Positions 16,641-26,610 are shown, counted from the first letter of the stretch. The stretch: 64,000 nucleotides of DNA from Desulfovulcanus ferrireducens (GCF_018704065.1 NZ_JAGUQP010000001.1:179368-243367); one strand, 5' to 3'. A program made the numbers and translations. Notes: generated by a model from the sequence alone, not told the origin.

Positions 16641-17549
16641 ATGTTTATTTGTCTTGACCTAGGGGGAACGCACGTACGCGGGACCTGGCTGGATGAACAG
16701 GGAAAACACGGTCCTGTCCTGGTTCTGCCCAGAAAGAAAACTCTAGAAGGAACAAAAGAGGCCTTAAGCGAACTTATTATAAGGCTTAAAGGTGACTGCC
16801 CGAGTCAGGTGCAAAAGATTGGCCTGGCCAGTGCTGGACCTTTTGACCGGCAAGGAAAAGTGTACCTCTCTCCCACCAATATGCCAGAACTTTCCGGTTT
16901 CAAAGTGGGCTCTTTTATTCAAGAACGGTTTGCTCTGGATGTTATTTTGGAAAACGATGCCCAGGCAGCAGCCCTGGGTGAGGTCTGGCAGGGGGGACTC
17001 AAGGGAGAAAACCATGCCATTGTACTTACTTTGGGTACAGGAGTTGGGTCGGGGGTGATTTTTAATGCTCGGATCTGGCGGGGTGCTCATGATACTGGAC
17101 CAGAGCTAGGACATATTTATCTGGGACCGGGCCTGGGGGAAAAGTGTGGTTGTGGTCAGGTCGGTTGCGCTGAGACTTGGTTAAATAAAAAGGCCTTATT
17201 GGATTTGTTTGCGAAACATGAGCTAGCCTTGAATGACCCGAAAGAAATCTGGCCGTATTTAAAAAATGGGCATGCTGGAGGCATTAAAGCCTTGAGAGAA
17301 TATGGTCACAGGCTAGGACTTTTTTTAACTCAGTTAATGATAATTTTTGACATCAAAGCTATTGGCCTTGCCGGAGGCATAAGTAGCCTTAGTAGGTATT
17401 TTTTGACAGGGACTTGGATAACAATAAAACAACGTTTGCAAAAAAGACCCTGGCTGTGGCCGGAAAAGATCGTCGCCAGTCCTGACCCCCAAATGAGCGC
17501 TCTATGGGGCATGGCCAGTTTGATGAGGGGGGATTATGAGGCTGAATAG
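16641..17549 (+). CDS. ROK-family sugar kinase (glucokinase-like)
   Basis: A 302-aa ROK kinase with N-terminal phosphate-binding loop DLGGTHVRG and catalytic ENDAQAAALGE (Asp of the END motif). It also has GTGVGSGVI and the zinc knuckle GxGxCGCGQVGCAETW, characteristic of the family. It probably phosphorylates glucose or an amino sugar in the cytoplasm. Its position between a Nudix hydrolase and glycogen synthase suggests glucose entering glycogen metabolism; the exact sugar cannot be read from sequence. Confidence 0.87.
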   Translation: MFICLDLGGTHVRGTWLDEQGKHGPVLVLPRKKTLEGTKEALSELIIRLKGDCPSQVQKIGLASAGPFDRQGKVYLSPTNMPELSGFKVGSFIQERFALDVILENDAQAAALGEVWQGGLKGENHAIVLTLGTGVGSGVIFNARIWRGAHDTGPELGHIYLGPGLGEKCGCGQVGCAETWLNKKALLDLFAKHELALNDPKEIWPYLKNGHAGGIKALREYGHRLGLFLTQLMIIFDIKAIGLAGGISSLSRYFLTGTWITIKQRLQKRPWLWPEKIVASPDPQMSALWGMASLMRGDYEAE

Positions 17550-17633
17550 TTAAGGGATAGTGATGATGGCAGGGGCTAGCGAGACGGGCGAGATACCTTA
17601 AAACCTAACCCTTAAAACTTAAAGTTTGTCAAA

Positions 17634-19091
17634 ATGCTTCAACAACCTGAAATTTGTTTTTTAGCTTCTGAGGTTTATCCCTTTTCTAAAACAGGAGGGC
17701 TGGGTGATGTCATGGGTATTTTGCCCCTGACCCTGTCAAAGATGGGGGTTAAGGTTTGCATTATCACCCCTCTATATGGCCGAATATGTACGGCCAGTTA
17801 TAAGCTGCGCCTGATGTATGAAAATATCCCTGTTGACTATCCCTGGCCGGGAGTTAAGGCTGATGTTTATAAAGCAGACTATCAGGGCATACCTGTTTAT
17901 TTTATTGAAAGGGGAGAATATTTTGATCGGCGTCATTATTATTGCACTTATAAAGGAGATTATTTTGACAATTGCGAGCGGTTTATCTTTTTGTGTCGTG
18001 CTAGCTTGTCTTTGATTAAAAAATTTGACCGGGCGCCCATAATTCTCCACGCCCATGATTGGCATACTGCCTTGGCTGTGGCTTATATTTATTTCTGGCG
18101 ACGAAACGATCCTTTCTGGTCCAAGACCTCTACAGTTTTTACAATCCATAACCTGGCCTTTCATGGCCGATTTTCTTCCAGGCTGTTCTGGGATTGTGGA
18201 TTGCCTTATGAGGCTTGGAACATGGATGGGGTGGAGTTTTACAACAGCTTTAATTTTCTCAAGGCAGGCATTGCCTACGCAGACCAGATTACCACTGTTA
18301 GCCCAACTTATGCTCAAGAAATCCTGACTCCGGAGTTTGGTTGCGGACTGGAGGGGTTGCTTCAAAAAAGACGCAATTTTTTATCGGGTATATTAAACGG
18401 TGCAGACTATAGTGTCTGGAGTCCAGAAAATGATGCCTTCTTGGATGCCAAATATTCTTGGCAGGACCTGGAAGGGAAAAAGCAGTGTAAAATTAAATTG
18501 TTCCGATCTCTGGGCTTAAGAGATGAAATGTTGGATCGGCCTTTGCTCGGATTTATTGGTCGCCTCAGGCGGCAAAAAGGCATTGATTTATTGCTGGAGA
18601 TAATACCTGACCTTGTACAGCGTAATGTAAGTGTGGTAGTTTTAGGTCAAGGCAATTCTTTTTTTGAAGTCAAGTTAATGGAAATGGTCGAGAAGTATCC
18701 CGGGTATGTAAGTGCAATTGTTGGCTATACAGAAGAGATGGCCCATAAAGTTTTAGCTGGTTCGGATATTTTTCTCATGCCATCCAGGTATGAACCGTGC
18801 GGACTGACTCAGATGTATAGTCTGCGCTATGGTACTCCCCCGGTTGCAACGGCTGTAGGAGGGCTTAAAGATACCATTATTCCCTATCCGCAAGAAGGGG
18901 CAACCGGGTTTATGTTTGATGAGCCACGGGCCGATGCTTTTTTGCACGGCATTGATCAGGCTTTGGATGTGTTTAAAAATAAAACAATCTGGCAGCAGAT
19001 TCAGATCAGGGCCATGGAGGCTGACTATTCTTGGGATATGTCCGCAAAGATATATTTAGAGATATATAAGAGGTTAGGGCTGGAAGCGTGA
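17634..19091 (+). CDS. glgA: glycogen synthase (ADP-glucose), GlgA
   Basis: A 485-aa GT5 glycosyltransferase that elongates alpha-1,4-glucan from ADP-glucose. The N-terminus has the ADP-glucose-binding KTGGLGDVMG motif. The HAHDWHTAL segment, GILNGADYSVWSP, and the C-terminal SRYEPCGLTQMYSLRYGTPPVA signature of starch synthases are all present. Length is typical. It lies 84 bp after the ROK kinase and may share its transcript. No branching or phosphorylase genes are in the window. Confidence 0.93.
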   Translation: MLQQPEICFLASEVYPFSKTGGLGDVMGILPLTLSKMGVKVCIITPLYGRICTASYKLRLMYENIPVDYPWPGVKADVYKADYQGIPVYFIERGEYFDRRHYYCTYKGDYFDNCERFIFLCRASLSLIKKFDRAPIILHAHDWHTALAVAYIYFWRRNDPFWSKTSTVFTIHNLAFHGRFSSRLFWDCGLPYEAWNMDGVEFYNSFNFLKAGIAYADQITTVSPTYAQEILTPEFGCGLEGLLQKRRNFLSGILNGADYSVWSPENDAFLDAKYSWQDLEGKKQCKIKLFRSLGLRDEMLDRPLLGFIGRLRRQKGIDLLLEIIPDLVQRNVSVVVLGQGNSFFEVKLMEMVEKYPGYVSAIVGYTEEMAHKVLAGSDIFLMPSRYEPCGLTQMYSLRYGTPPVATAVGGLKDTIIPYPQEGATGFMFDEPRADAFLHGIDQALDVFKNKTIWQQIQIRAMEADYSWDMSAKIYLEIYKRLGLEA

Positions 19092-19138
19092 ATTTTAAAC
19101 AAGAGCAAGGGCCGAACCTACAGGGAAAAAGATAAACC

Positions 19139-19159
19139 GGGCCGATTTTGAATCGGTCC
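19139..19159. repeat. hairpin GGGCCGATT-TTG-AATCGGTCC
   Basis: A 9-bp stem with one G-T pair and a 3-nt loop, between glgA and the small gene at 19183. No T-run follows; it may be a leader or processing hairpin. It ends 11 nt before the AGGAGG ribosome site of the next gene. Confidence 0.5.
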
Positions 19160-19182
19160 AATTGCTTCTAGGAGGATAGACA

Positions 19183-19380
19183 ATGAAGATGCAAGAAGTT
19201 CGTGAACTGGGTAGAAAATTGGGATTAAAATTCCCTGTAGGCACAACCAAGGTCCAGGCCATTAGACTGCTTCAAAAGGCAGAGGGCAATTTTGATTGCT
19301 TTGGCCGGGCTGAAAATGGTTTTTGTAACCAAAAAGAATGTTTATTTTATGTTGAATGCTTAAGAGTTTCAAAGAAATAG
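19183..19380 (+). CDS. 65-aa SAP-like small protein with cysteine cluster
   Basis: A short protein with a good AGGAGG ribosome-binding site. The N-terminal half (VRELGRKLGLKFPVGTTKVQ) resembles a SAP/LEM-like helix-extended-loop-helix nucleic-acid-binding motif. The C-terminal half has four cysteines (DCFG, FCNQKEC, VEC), possibly a metal site. It stands between glgA and pdxA. The SAP assignment is from pattern only; function is unknown. Confidence 0.65.
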   Translation: MKMQEVRELGRKLGLKFPVGTTKVQAIRLLQKAEGNFDCFGRAENGFCNQKECLFYVECLRVSKK

Positions 19381-19413
19381 GCAATAGACTGTAGCCTGTA
19401 ACGAGTAAGCGAA

Positions 19414-20433
19414 ATGGGTAGGGTGTTGAATCGGAACACGGATCAGGAGCCCCAATTTATAGTCTACACCATGGGGGATCCCAACGGGCTGGGACCGGAG
19501 CTTATATGTAGCCTGGAACTGGAAAAGATTTGTTCTGAAAAGAAGATGTTAATAATCGGGTTGGAGGAAGCTTTAGACTATCATTGTCGGCATTTGAAAA
19601 AGGACAAGTTCTGGAGCAGGATAGATGATATAGCAAAGCTTAACAAGCTTGGCCCAGGTATTTATCTCATGGAACCTGAAGGACTGGAAAAAGTGGCTTT
19701 GAAGCCTGGCCATGCCCATGTTCATGGGGGGCTTAGTGCAGGCAGGTCTCTGGATTTGGCCTGCACTTTGTTGAAAGTGGGCATGGCCGGAGCCTTGGTC
19801 ACCGGCCCTTTGAATAAAGCCATGCTCCAGGAGGCAGGATTTGATTTTGCCGGACATACGGAATTTTTGGGTGAACGGTTTGGAGTGGGTAAGGACAAAG
19901 TATGTATGCACCTCTGGGGTGAAAAGCTAAGGGTTAGTCTGGCCACCACACATCCTCCTCTACGCCAAGTGCCGGAATTGATTAGTATTGAACGCGTTGT
20001 GCGCTGCTTGAAGCTTACTTTTGAATTAATGAAAAAAATGGATCTGGCGAGCCTGCCGATTGGGGTGTGTGGATTAAATCCTCATGCTGGTGAGATGGGA
20101 AAAATCGGGCGCGAGGAAATCGAGATCATCGGGCCGGCCGTAGAAGAAGCCAAATCTTTGGGGGTAAATGCTGAGGGGCCATATCCTGCAGATACCCTTT
20201 TTTATCAAGCTGCCCAGGGCAAATTTTCTTCTGTATTAGCCATGTATCATGATCAGGGCTTGGGCCCTTTAAAACTTTTGCATTTTGGTCAGGCTGTAAA
20301 CATTACTTTGGGATTACCTATTGTGCGTACATCCGTAGACCACGGTACAGGATATGATTTGGTGGGTACGGGTAAAGCAGATCCTGGAAGCTTAAAACAG
20401 GCGATTTTTATGGCTGAGCAACTGGCAGGCTAA
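19414..20433 (+). CDS. pdxA: 4-hydroxythreonine-4-phosphate dehydrogenase PdxA
   Basis: A 339-aa enzyme of the DXP-dependent pyridoxal phosphate route. It oxidises 4-hydroxythreonine-4-phosphate with NAD. Conserved blocks are TMGDPNGLGPEL, TGPLNKAML, FAGHTEFL with a metal-binding His, the MYHDQGLGPLK metal site, and SVDHGTGYDLVGTG. Length is normal. The window also encodes dxs, whose product DXP is the other precursor of this pathway. Upstream is the 65-aa SAP-like gene. Confidence 0.93.
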   Translation: MGRVLNRNTDQEPQFIVYTMGDPNGLGPELICSLELEKICSEKKMLIIGLEEALDYHCRHLKKDKFWSRIDDIAKLNKLGPGIYLMEPEGLEKVALKPGHAHVHGGLSAGRSLDLACTLLKVGMAGALVTGPLNKAMLQEAGFDFAGHTEFLGERFGVGKDKVCMHLWGEKLRVSLATTHPPLRQVPELISIERVVRCLKLTFELMKKMDLASLPIGVCGLNPHAGEMGKIGREEIEIIGPAVEEAKSLGVNAEGPYPADTLFYQAAQGKFSSVLAMYHDQGLGPLKLLHFGQAVNITLGLPIVRTSVDHGTGYDLVGTGKADPGSLKQAIFMAEQLAG

Positions 20434-20552
20434 TGACTTGTTGGCATGAATTAGCGAAGAGCGCTTGTATTGAATAAATGTGTATAAAAATTCTTGACTT
20501 AAGACCAATGGTTATACGAAGTTAAATTTATCAAAATCAACTGGAGGGTAAT

Positions 20553-20843
20553 ATGGCCGAACAAGAACTTGTCCTGACTATTGATGGAGATATTGTTTCT
20601 ACTAGTTCGGAGGAATTAAAGGAAAAATTACATAAGGCCGTTGGTGAGGATCCCAAAATACTAGTTTTAGATTTTAAAAATGTAGAATATGTAGATTCTA
20701 TTGGTATTGGCATAATTATTGCTACACATAATAGCTTGAGAAATAAAGGTGCCAAACTGAAGCTTATCAATGTTAATAATGATATTTTAAATCTTTTTAA
20801 GACAATGCGTCTTGATAAGCATATTGATATGGAAGAAGCGTGA
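20553..20843 (+). CDS. STAS-domain anti-sigma-factor antagonist (SpoIIAA/RsbV-like)
   Basis: A 96-aa single STAS domain. The phospho-acceptor serine sits in VEYVDSIGIGIII (about residue 50), matching the SpoIIAA DSSG-type loop. The fold strands VLDFKNV and LKLINVN surround it. A CTGGAGGG ribosome site precedes the start. Genes for its expected partners, a SpoIIE-type phosphatase and an RsbW-like kinase, lie 4-6 kb downstream in the same cluster. It should switch between phosphorylated and free forms to bind the kinase. Confidence 0.88.
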   Translation: MAEQELVLTIDGDIVSTSSEELKEKLHKAVGEDPKILVLDFKNVEYVDSIGIGIIIATHNSLRNKGAKLKLINVNNDILNLFKTMRLDKHIDMEEA

Positions 20844-21034
20844 AAAAAATAAATGTTTGCCGCAAATTGAGCTTTAATTGAAAAGTTTAGATAGTTTGTT
20901 TGATAATCGTTTCTTTTTGCGACGCTATTTATTTTGTATGCTAAATGTTCGATTGTTTTAATATATTGTGTTGTAGATATGTTTGCCACAATTATAACAT
21001 CCTTAGTTAGCCTGCATCCTTAAAGAGGTGAATT

Positions 21035-24000
21035 ATGAGTATGATGGATGATGAAACCTTGCAAATGTATGTCGAGGAATCCAGAGAACATCTTGAAAAC
21101 ATTGAGAATGATCTTTTAGCTATTGAAGAAGCAGGTGAAAATATAGATGAAGAACTGGTAAATAAGGTTTTTCGAGCTGCTCACTCCATAAAGGGCGGTG
21201 CTGGTTTTCTGGGTTTAAGCAATATCAAGGAATTGGCTCATAAGATAGAGAATATCCTGGATATGATCCGGAACCGAGAAATTGTGCCTAACCCTGAGGT
21301 AATCAATATAGTCCTTTTGGCTTTTGATCGCTTGCGGGAACTGATTGAAAATATTTCTGAAAGCAATGAGTTGGATATTTCCGAACATATAGATGCTCTG
21401 ACCAGAATTACTTCGGCTTCTTTACCTCAGGATGAGAAACAAAGTGTAGTCAATGAGGTAGTAATTAAAGACCGGAATGAGCGAATCATTTTTGTTCTAA
21501 AAGAATTTGATCTTATGCAGGCTCAGAAAAGGGGCAAATTTATTTATTTGATTGAATTTGATCTCATCCATGATGTCCATAGAAAAGATAAAAGACCCAT
21601 GGATGTGGTCAAGGATATGCAGGCTACAGGAGATATTCTGGAAATTAAAGTCGATATTGATGCAGTAGGCACTTTGGAAGATGGCGGATTTTCCAATAAG
21701 CTTCCTATGTATGTCTTGTATGCCACAATTATCGAGCCGGATATTATTACCACTTTATTTGATCTCCCTGATGAGCAAATTAAAAATATTCAGACTGAAG
21801 ATATTTGGGTTGAGTCACCTAAAGATACGCTAGAAGAGTCAATTCAGGAACAAGAAACAGTTTTGGAAAAAGTTTCTGTGACAGAGCCTGAAATTGTTCC
21901 TCATCCACCTGAAGAAATTGAACAAATACTGGAGCAAGTTCAGGTTGAGCCTTCCAAAATGCAGCAGGAACAGGAAGAGGTGGAGCCTAAATCTGTTTCG
22001 AAACCCTTATCACCGGGAAAAGCAAAACCCGTCTCTACCTCGGCTAAAGCAGTGCACGCCGAGACATTACGCGTCCATGTCAGCCTTTTAGAGAATTTGA
22101 TGAATTTGGCGGGAGAGCTGGTTTTAAGTCGCAATCAGCTTTTGCAAGCTATATCCACAGATGACAAGCATGCCATTGCTATGGCCGGACAGCGTGTTGA
22201 TCTGGTCACTTCAGAATTGCAAGAAGCCATTATGCTCACCAGAATGCAGCCTGTGGGCAATATTTTTAACAAATTTCCTCGTGTAGTCAGGGATCTTGCT
22301 CGTGAACTAGGAAAGGATATTGAGTTGAAACTGGAAGGTAAGGAGGTCGAGCTGGACAAAACAATTATAGAAGGTTTGTCAGATCCTTTAACACATTTGG
22401 TGCGTAATTCAGCTGATCACGGAATTGAGCCTCCGGAAGAGCGGATAGCCAAGGGCAAGAGCCCGCGAGGAACAATTATTCTTAAAGCCTTTCATGCCGC
22501 TGGCCAAGTAAATATTGAAATCATTGATGATGGTCGAGGAATGGATGCGGAAAAGATAGCCCGCAAAGCAATTGAAAAAGGTCTGGTCTCAGAAGAGCAG
22601 GTCAGCAACATGTCAGAAAAGGACAAGTTAAATTTGATTTTTCTTCCCGGCCTATCCACTGCAGAAAAGGTTTCTGATGTTTCTGGCCGTGGGGTAGGCA
22701 TGGATGTAGTCAAAAGTAATTTGGATAAACTGGGTGGGCAGGTAGAAATCGAGACCCAAAAGGATAAGGGGACTTCTATCCGCATAAAATTACCACTTAC
22801 ATTAGCAATTATTCCAAGTCTGCTTATTTCCATGGGCCAGGAGAGGTTTGCTATCCCTCAGGTTAATGTTGACGAACTGATACAAGTTCCAGCCCATCAG
22901 GTTTCTGAGCGAATTGAAAGAGTCGGAGACGCAGAAGTGTTGATTTTACGGGGCGAGTTGATTCCTTTGATGAGCCTGGCCAATGTCTTGGGCTCCGGTA
23001 GAAGCTCAGATGAATTGAACTCTGCTCAGGATCAAAGTAGCCCTAGTGAATCGGAATTAGTTGAGGGTAGCCAGTCGTTAGTAAAAAAGACAAACGGGGA
23101 TGTTAATATTGTCGTTGTCCAGGCAGGCTCATTTAAATATGGTCTGGTTGTGGATGAATTGCATGATTCAGTGGAGATAGTGGTTAAGCCGCTGGGCAGG
23201 CACCTGAAAAATTGTGAGGGGTATGCCGGGGCCACTATTATGGGTGATGGTCGGGTGGCCCTGATTTTGGATGTGGTTGGCTTAGCCAGGCTTGGAGAGC
23301 TGTCTTCTGTAGCTGGCACTGATAAGGCTAAGAAATTGGCTTTAGAAGCGGAAAGGCGGGCTGCCGAAGAAATTCATTCTCTGTTTTTATTCAATAATGG
23401 TCCGCATGAGCATTGCGCGGTGCCTCTTGCGTTGGTTGCCAGAGTGGAAATGATTAAGGCTGAAGATATTGAGATTGTTGGCGGTAAAAAAGTTATTCAA
23501 TATCGTGGAGGAAGTTTGCCTGTTTTTGCCTTAGAAGAAGTGGCCGATGTTAATCACCTGGAATTGGAAGGAGAACTGGTGGTTATTGTTTTTGTTGTGG
23601 GCGGACATGAAGTTGGTCTTCTGGCTTCACCACCTGTGGATGCTGTTGAGGTTAAACTTAATATCGATCCTTTTACTTTAAAGCAGACTGGAATTTCCGG
23701 TTCAGCCATAATTAATGGTCATACTACCCTCATAGTGGATATTTTTGAGTTTGTGGAGACTTTGAATCCGGGGTGGTTTGAAGAAAGGGAAACTGTTACG
23801 GCCCTCCAGGAAGGAGCAAATAAGGTCTTGCTGGTTGAGGACTCGGATTTTTTCCGTTCTCAGGTCAAAAAATTTATTAAGGATGAAGGATATGAAGTGG
23901 TTACCGCTGAAGATGGAAGTGTTGCCTGGGAGTATTTAAATGAACATCCCAATGAGATCCAGGTAGTGGTCACTGATTTGGAGATGCCAAATATGGATGG

Positions 24001-24193
24001 TTTTGAATTAACCAAACTAATTAAAAATGATGAGCGTTTTGCTCACTTGCCAGTTATTGCTTTGACATCCTTGGCCGGAGAAGAAGATGTGGCCAAGGGT
24101 AAACAGATCGGCATTGATGACTATCAGATCAAGTTGGATAAAGAAAGGTTGTTACAAAGTATTTTTAACTTTTTAAATAAAAAAGCAGCATGA
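21035..24193 (+). CDS. cheA: hybrid chemotaxis histidine kinase CheA with receiver
   Basis: A 1052-aa kinase. The N-terminal HPt domain has phospho-acceptor H50 (AAHSIKGGAGFLG). A P2-like region of about 115-270 and an acidic Glu/Gln/Pro linker follow. The dimerisation helix LLENLMNLAGELVLSRNQLL leads to an ATPase with HLVRNSADHGIE, DDGRGMD and GRGVGMDVV. Two CheW-like domains follow, and then a C-terminal receiver with D981 (VTDLEMPNMDG). Ordinary CheA has one CheW domain and no receiver. No receptor or flagellar genes are nearby, so the output may be non-flagellar. Confidence 0.92.
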   Translation: MSMMDDETLQMYVEESREHLENIENDLLAIEEAGENIDEELVNKVFRAAHSIKGGAGFLGLSNIKELAHKIENILDMIRNREIVPNPEVINIVLLAFDRLRELIENISESNELDISEHIDALTRITSASLPQDEKQSVVNEVVIKDRNERIIFVLKEFDLMQAQKRGKFIYLIEFDLIHDVHRKDKRPMDVVKDMQATGDILEIKVDIDAVGTLEDGGFSNKLPMYVLYATIIEPDIITTLFDLPDEQIKNIQTEDIWVESPKDTLEESIQEQETVLEKVSVTEPEIVPHPPEEIEQILEQVQVEPSKMQQEQEEVEPKSVSKPLSPGKAKPVSTSAKAVHAETLRVHVSLLENLMNLAGELVLSRNQLLQAISTDDKHAIAMAGQRVDLVTSELQEAIMLTRMQPVGNIFNKFPRVVRDLARELGKDIELKLEGKEVELDKTIIEGLSDPLTHLVRNSADHGIEPPEERIAKGKSPRGTIILKAFHAAGQVNIEIIDDGRGMDAEKIARKAIEKGLVSEEQVSNMSEKDKLNLIFLPGLSTAEKVSDVSGRGVGMDVVKSNLDKLGGQVEIETQKDKGTSIRIKLPLTLAIIPSLLISMGQERFAIPQVNVDELIQVPAHQVSERIERVGDAEVLILRGELIPLMSLANVLGSGRSSDELNSAQDQSSPSESELVEGSQSLVKKTNGDVNIVVVQAGSFKYGLVVDELHDSVEIVVKPLGRHLKNCEGYAGATIMGDGRVALILDVVGLARLGELSSVAGTDKAKKLALEAERRAAEEIHSLFLFNNGPHEHCAVPLALVARVEMIKAEDIEIVGGKKVIQYRGGSLPVFALEEVADVNHLELEGELVVIVFVVGGHEVGLLASPPVDAVEVKLNIDPFTLKQTGISGSAIINGHTTLIVDIFEFVETLNPGWFEERETVTALQEGANKVLLVEDSDFFRSQVKKFIKDEGYEVVTAEDGSVAWEYLNEHPNEIQVVVTDLEMPNMDGFELTKLIKNDERFAHLPVIALTSLAGEEDVAKGKQIGIDDYQIKLDKERLLQSIFNFLNKKAA

Positions 24194-24347
24194 TAGTGAA
24201 GGAAGTCGAGACGGGTGAGTACCTCTGCTTTTGGCGGGGATTAATAAGACGGAAGACGGTAAACCAGGGAAAAGAGCTAAAATTATAAAAAATAATGCCA
24301 GGTTCTTGTGTTCGTCTTAAAGTGAAAGATTTTGATGGGGTCGTATT

Positions 24348-24809
24348 ATGGATAATGCCGAGAAAATTGCAGCTAAAGCGGGAAATTTTCAATTGTCTTG
24401 TTTTTATATTGGCGAGGCCCTGTGCGGTATAGATATTGATCAAGTTCAGGAGATCAATAAGCAGATATCGTTTACTGAGGTTCCCCATGCTCCTGAGTAT
24501 GTATTAGGAATTATGAATTTGCGTGGGCGGATTGTGACTATCATAGATTTGGCCAAAAAATTGGGTCTGGGGCTCTCAAATCTTACAGAGGAAAGCAGAA
24601 TTATCATTGTCAGTTCCAAAGAAGAACATATCGGTTTGTTGGTCGATAAAATCACAGATGTGATTATGGCTGATTGGAAGCAGGTGGCTCCACCACCATC
24701 TAATATTAAAGGCGTGCAGGGCAAATATTTTCAGGGTGTGCTCAATGTGAAAAATAAATTGGTGGCAATCTTGGATGTAGAAGAAGTCCTAGCAGTGGAG
24801 AGAGGTTGA
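24348..24809 (+). CDS. cheW: CheW adaptor protein
   Basis: A 153-aa CheW that bridges receptors and CheA. The typical core is seen: FYIGEALCGIDIDQVQEINK, APEYVLGIMNLRGRIVTIIDL, and HIGLLVDKITDV. It follows cheA by 154 bp and precedes the REC-phosphatase by 22 bp. The matching receptor must be encoded elsewhere. Confidence 0.92.
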   Translation: MDNAEKIAAKAGNFQLSCFYIGEALCGIDIDQVQEINKQISFTEVPHAPEYVLGIMNLRGRIVTIIDLAKKLGLGLSNLTEESRIIIVSSKEEHIGLLVDKITDVIMADWKQVAPPPSNIKGVQGKYFQGVLNVKNKLVAILDVEEVLAVERG

Positions 24810-24831
24810 TTTTTTAGTAAACGTTAGATCG

Positions 24832-25956
24832 ATGATTTATAATAGAACTCCTTTAATTCTTATTGTAGATGATTCTGCTTTAAACAGGCAGGTGCTGACT
24901 CTTTTACTAAAAAAAGCCGGCTATTTGACCGTAGAGGCTGGTAGTGGGGAGGAGTGTCGTAAGCTAGCTCGTGAACATAAACCAGACCTGGTTCTTCTGG
25001 ATATCATGATGCCTAAGGAGGATGGATTCACCACGTGTATTAAACTAAAAAGTGACCCTCAAACAAGAGAAATCCCTATAATTTTTATTTCTGCTTTGGA
25101 TGACACTGAAAATATTGTCAAAGGTTTGGAAGTGGGTGGAGTCGATTACATTGTCAAACCCTTTTCTCAGCCCGAAGTCCTAGCCAGAGTAAAGGTACAT
25201 TTAAGCTTAAAATTTGCACAAGAAAAATTAATTGAAAGCCAGGCTCAAAAATTAGCCGATATCAAACAGGTTCAAAAGTCATTTTTAGTCCTTCCCGAAG
25301 AATTGCCAGAGGCAAAATTTTATTACCTATACAAACCAGTGTTAGAGCTCGGGGGCGATTTTTTAGATGTCATTCCTGTTGGTGAAAACTCTTTTGCTTA
25401 CATAGTAGCCGACATAAGCGGACATGATTTGGGCACGGCTTATCTTATTTCAGCCTTAAAGGCCCTTTTTAACCAAAATATTAATGCCTTTACGCCCATG
25501 GAAGATAGTTTGAGGATGATTAATGCGGTTCTGCGACGGATATTTAAGGAAGGCCAATACCTGACAGCCAATGTTGCCCTTATTGAGCGAAATAAGCTTA
25601 AGCTTTCTATTTTCAATACCGGTCATCTTCCGGCTATTTTGTCTAAAAAGAATGGAGAAATTTTGGAAATCAATGGTGAGGGCGATATTTTAGGTGGATT
25701 TGAACATTTTCAGGTTCAAGAAGAAGTTATAGTTGTTGAAAAAGGTGATAGGGTTTTCTTGTTTACAGATGGGCTTATCGAAAAATTTAGAGGTCCCGGA
25801 CGGCAAAGAAAAGAAGGGCTTAATTTGCTTAAAAGAAATATTGCCAAATTCAATAAATTTGACCTGGATGAAGTTGTGCGCAGGGTTGTTAATTCTCTCT
25901 GTTCCGGTCAAAATAAGAGTGAAGACGATGTAATACTTTTAGCTACAGAAGTCTGA
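24832..25956 (+). CDS. response regulator with SpoIIE-type PP2C phosphatase (RsbU-like)
   Basis: A 374-aa protein. The N-terminal receiver has D57 (LLDIMMPKEDG) and switch lysine in YIVKPF. A short coiled linker (about 125-145) leads to a PP2C/SpoIIE phosphatase with GGDFLDV and DISGHDLGTAYLIS metal-binding aspartates, and DGLIEKF. It should dephosphorylate a STAS antagonist on receiver activation, most plausibly the product at 20553. This gives CheA a route into a partner-switch pathway. The final step is inferred. Confidence 0.88.
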   Translation: MIYNRTPLILIVDDSALNRQVLTLLLKKAGYLTVEAGSGEECRKLAREHKPDLVLLDIMMPKEDGFTTCIKLKSDPQTREIPIIFISALDDTENIVKGLEVGGVDYIVKPFSQPEVLARVKVHLSLKFAQEKLIESQAQKLADIKQVQKSFLVLPEELPEAKFYYLYKPVLELGGDFLDVIPVGENSFAYIVADISGHDLGTAYLISALKALFNQNINAFTPMEDSLRMINAVLRRIFKEGQYLTANVALIERNKLKLSIFNTGHLPAILSKKNGEILEINGEGDILGGFEHFQVQEEVIVVEKGDRVFLFTDGLIEKFRGPGRQRKEGLNLLKRNIAKFNKFDLDEVVRRVVNSLCSGQNKSEDDVILLATEV

Positions 25957-26128
25957 AAATAAGCTAAAATTCATGAAAATTAGTTTTTCGCTGATGGATA
26001 AGCTTACTTATTTGTTTTGTTATAGATAACTGGTTTAAGCATTTCAGAGTTTCAAGTTTTTCTTCTTTATCTATTTTTTTCAGAATTTTTTCAAAAAGCA
26101 ATTTTTTTAGCACATACTTAGGTTTGCT

Positions 26129-26551
26129 GTGTTTAAAATCAAGCACTCTTCCTCTTTAATTCAGATTGAATTTCCTGCAGTGTTTAAGAATGTGGATATT
26201 GTGCTTCAAATTGTTCAGAATTTTTTAAAAGAACGTAAAAAAAACATAAAGTTATTTAATTTGACTTTGGCCTTACGCGAAGCCTTAAACAATGCAATAG
26301 CTCACGGAGCTCGTAGAAACCCTGAGTTGTATATAAAGTGTATAGTTGAATTAAAAGATAATAAAGTTTTTTTTAGCGTTGAAGATCCTGGTAATGGGTT
26401 TGATTGGAAACATTTGGAAACAGATATGAGGCCAAGTGTCAATTCAGAACATGGTTGGGGTATTTTTCTTTTGAAACAGTGTAGTGATGGCTTGAGATTC
26501 TATGGTTCGGGAAATAAAGTAACTTTTTGGTTTAATGTGGATAATAGTTAG
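26129..26551 (+). CDS. RsbW-like anti-sigma-factor serine kinase
   Basis: A 140-aa GHKL-type ATPase of the RsbW/SpoIIAB family. The N box is LALREALNNAIAHGA, the G1 box VEDPGNGFD, and the G2 region SEHGWGIFLLKQCSDGL. It should bind or phosphorylate the STAS protein and hold a target, classically a sigma factor. No sigma factor gene is in the window. It lies 172 bp after the phosphatase gene, within the che cluster. Codon usage is AT-rich like its neighbours. Confidence 0.88.
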   Translation: MFKIKHSSSLIQIEFPAVFKNVDIVLQIVQNFLKERKKNIKLFNLTLALREALNNAIAHGARRNPELYIKCIVELKDNKVFFSVEDPGNGFDWKHLETDMRPSVNSEHGWGIFLLKQCSDGLRFYGSGNKVTFWFNVDNS

Positions 26552-26610
26552 TTTTGTATTTTAATAAATTTTGAGTTGATGCAGGATTAGGTATATAAAG
26601 GTTGGTGAAT

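Noticed and set aside
20537-20989. 150-aa frame antisense to the STAS gene
   Set aside because: It is the complement of a well-supported STAS gene with motif evidence; serine/isoleucine-rich shadow.
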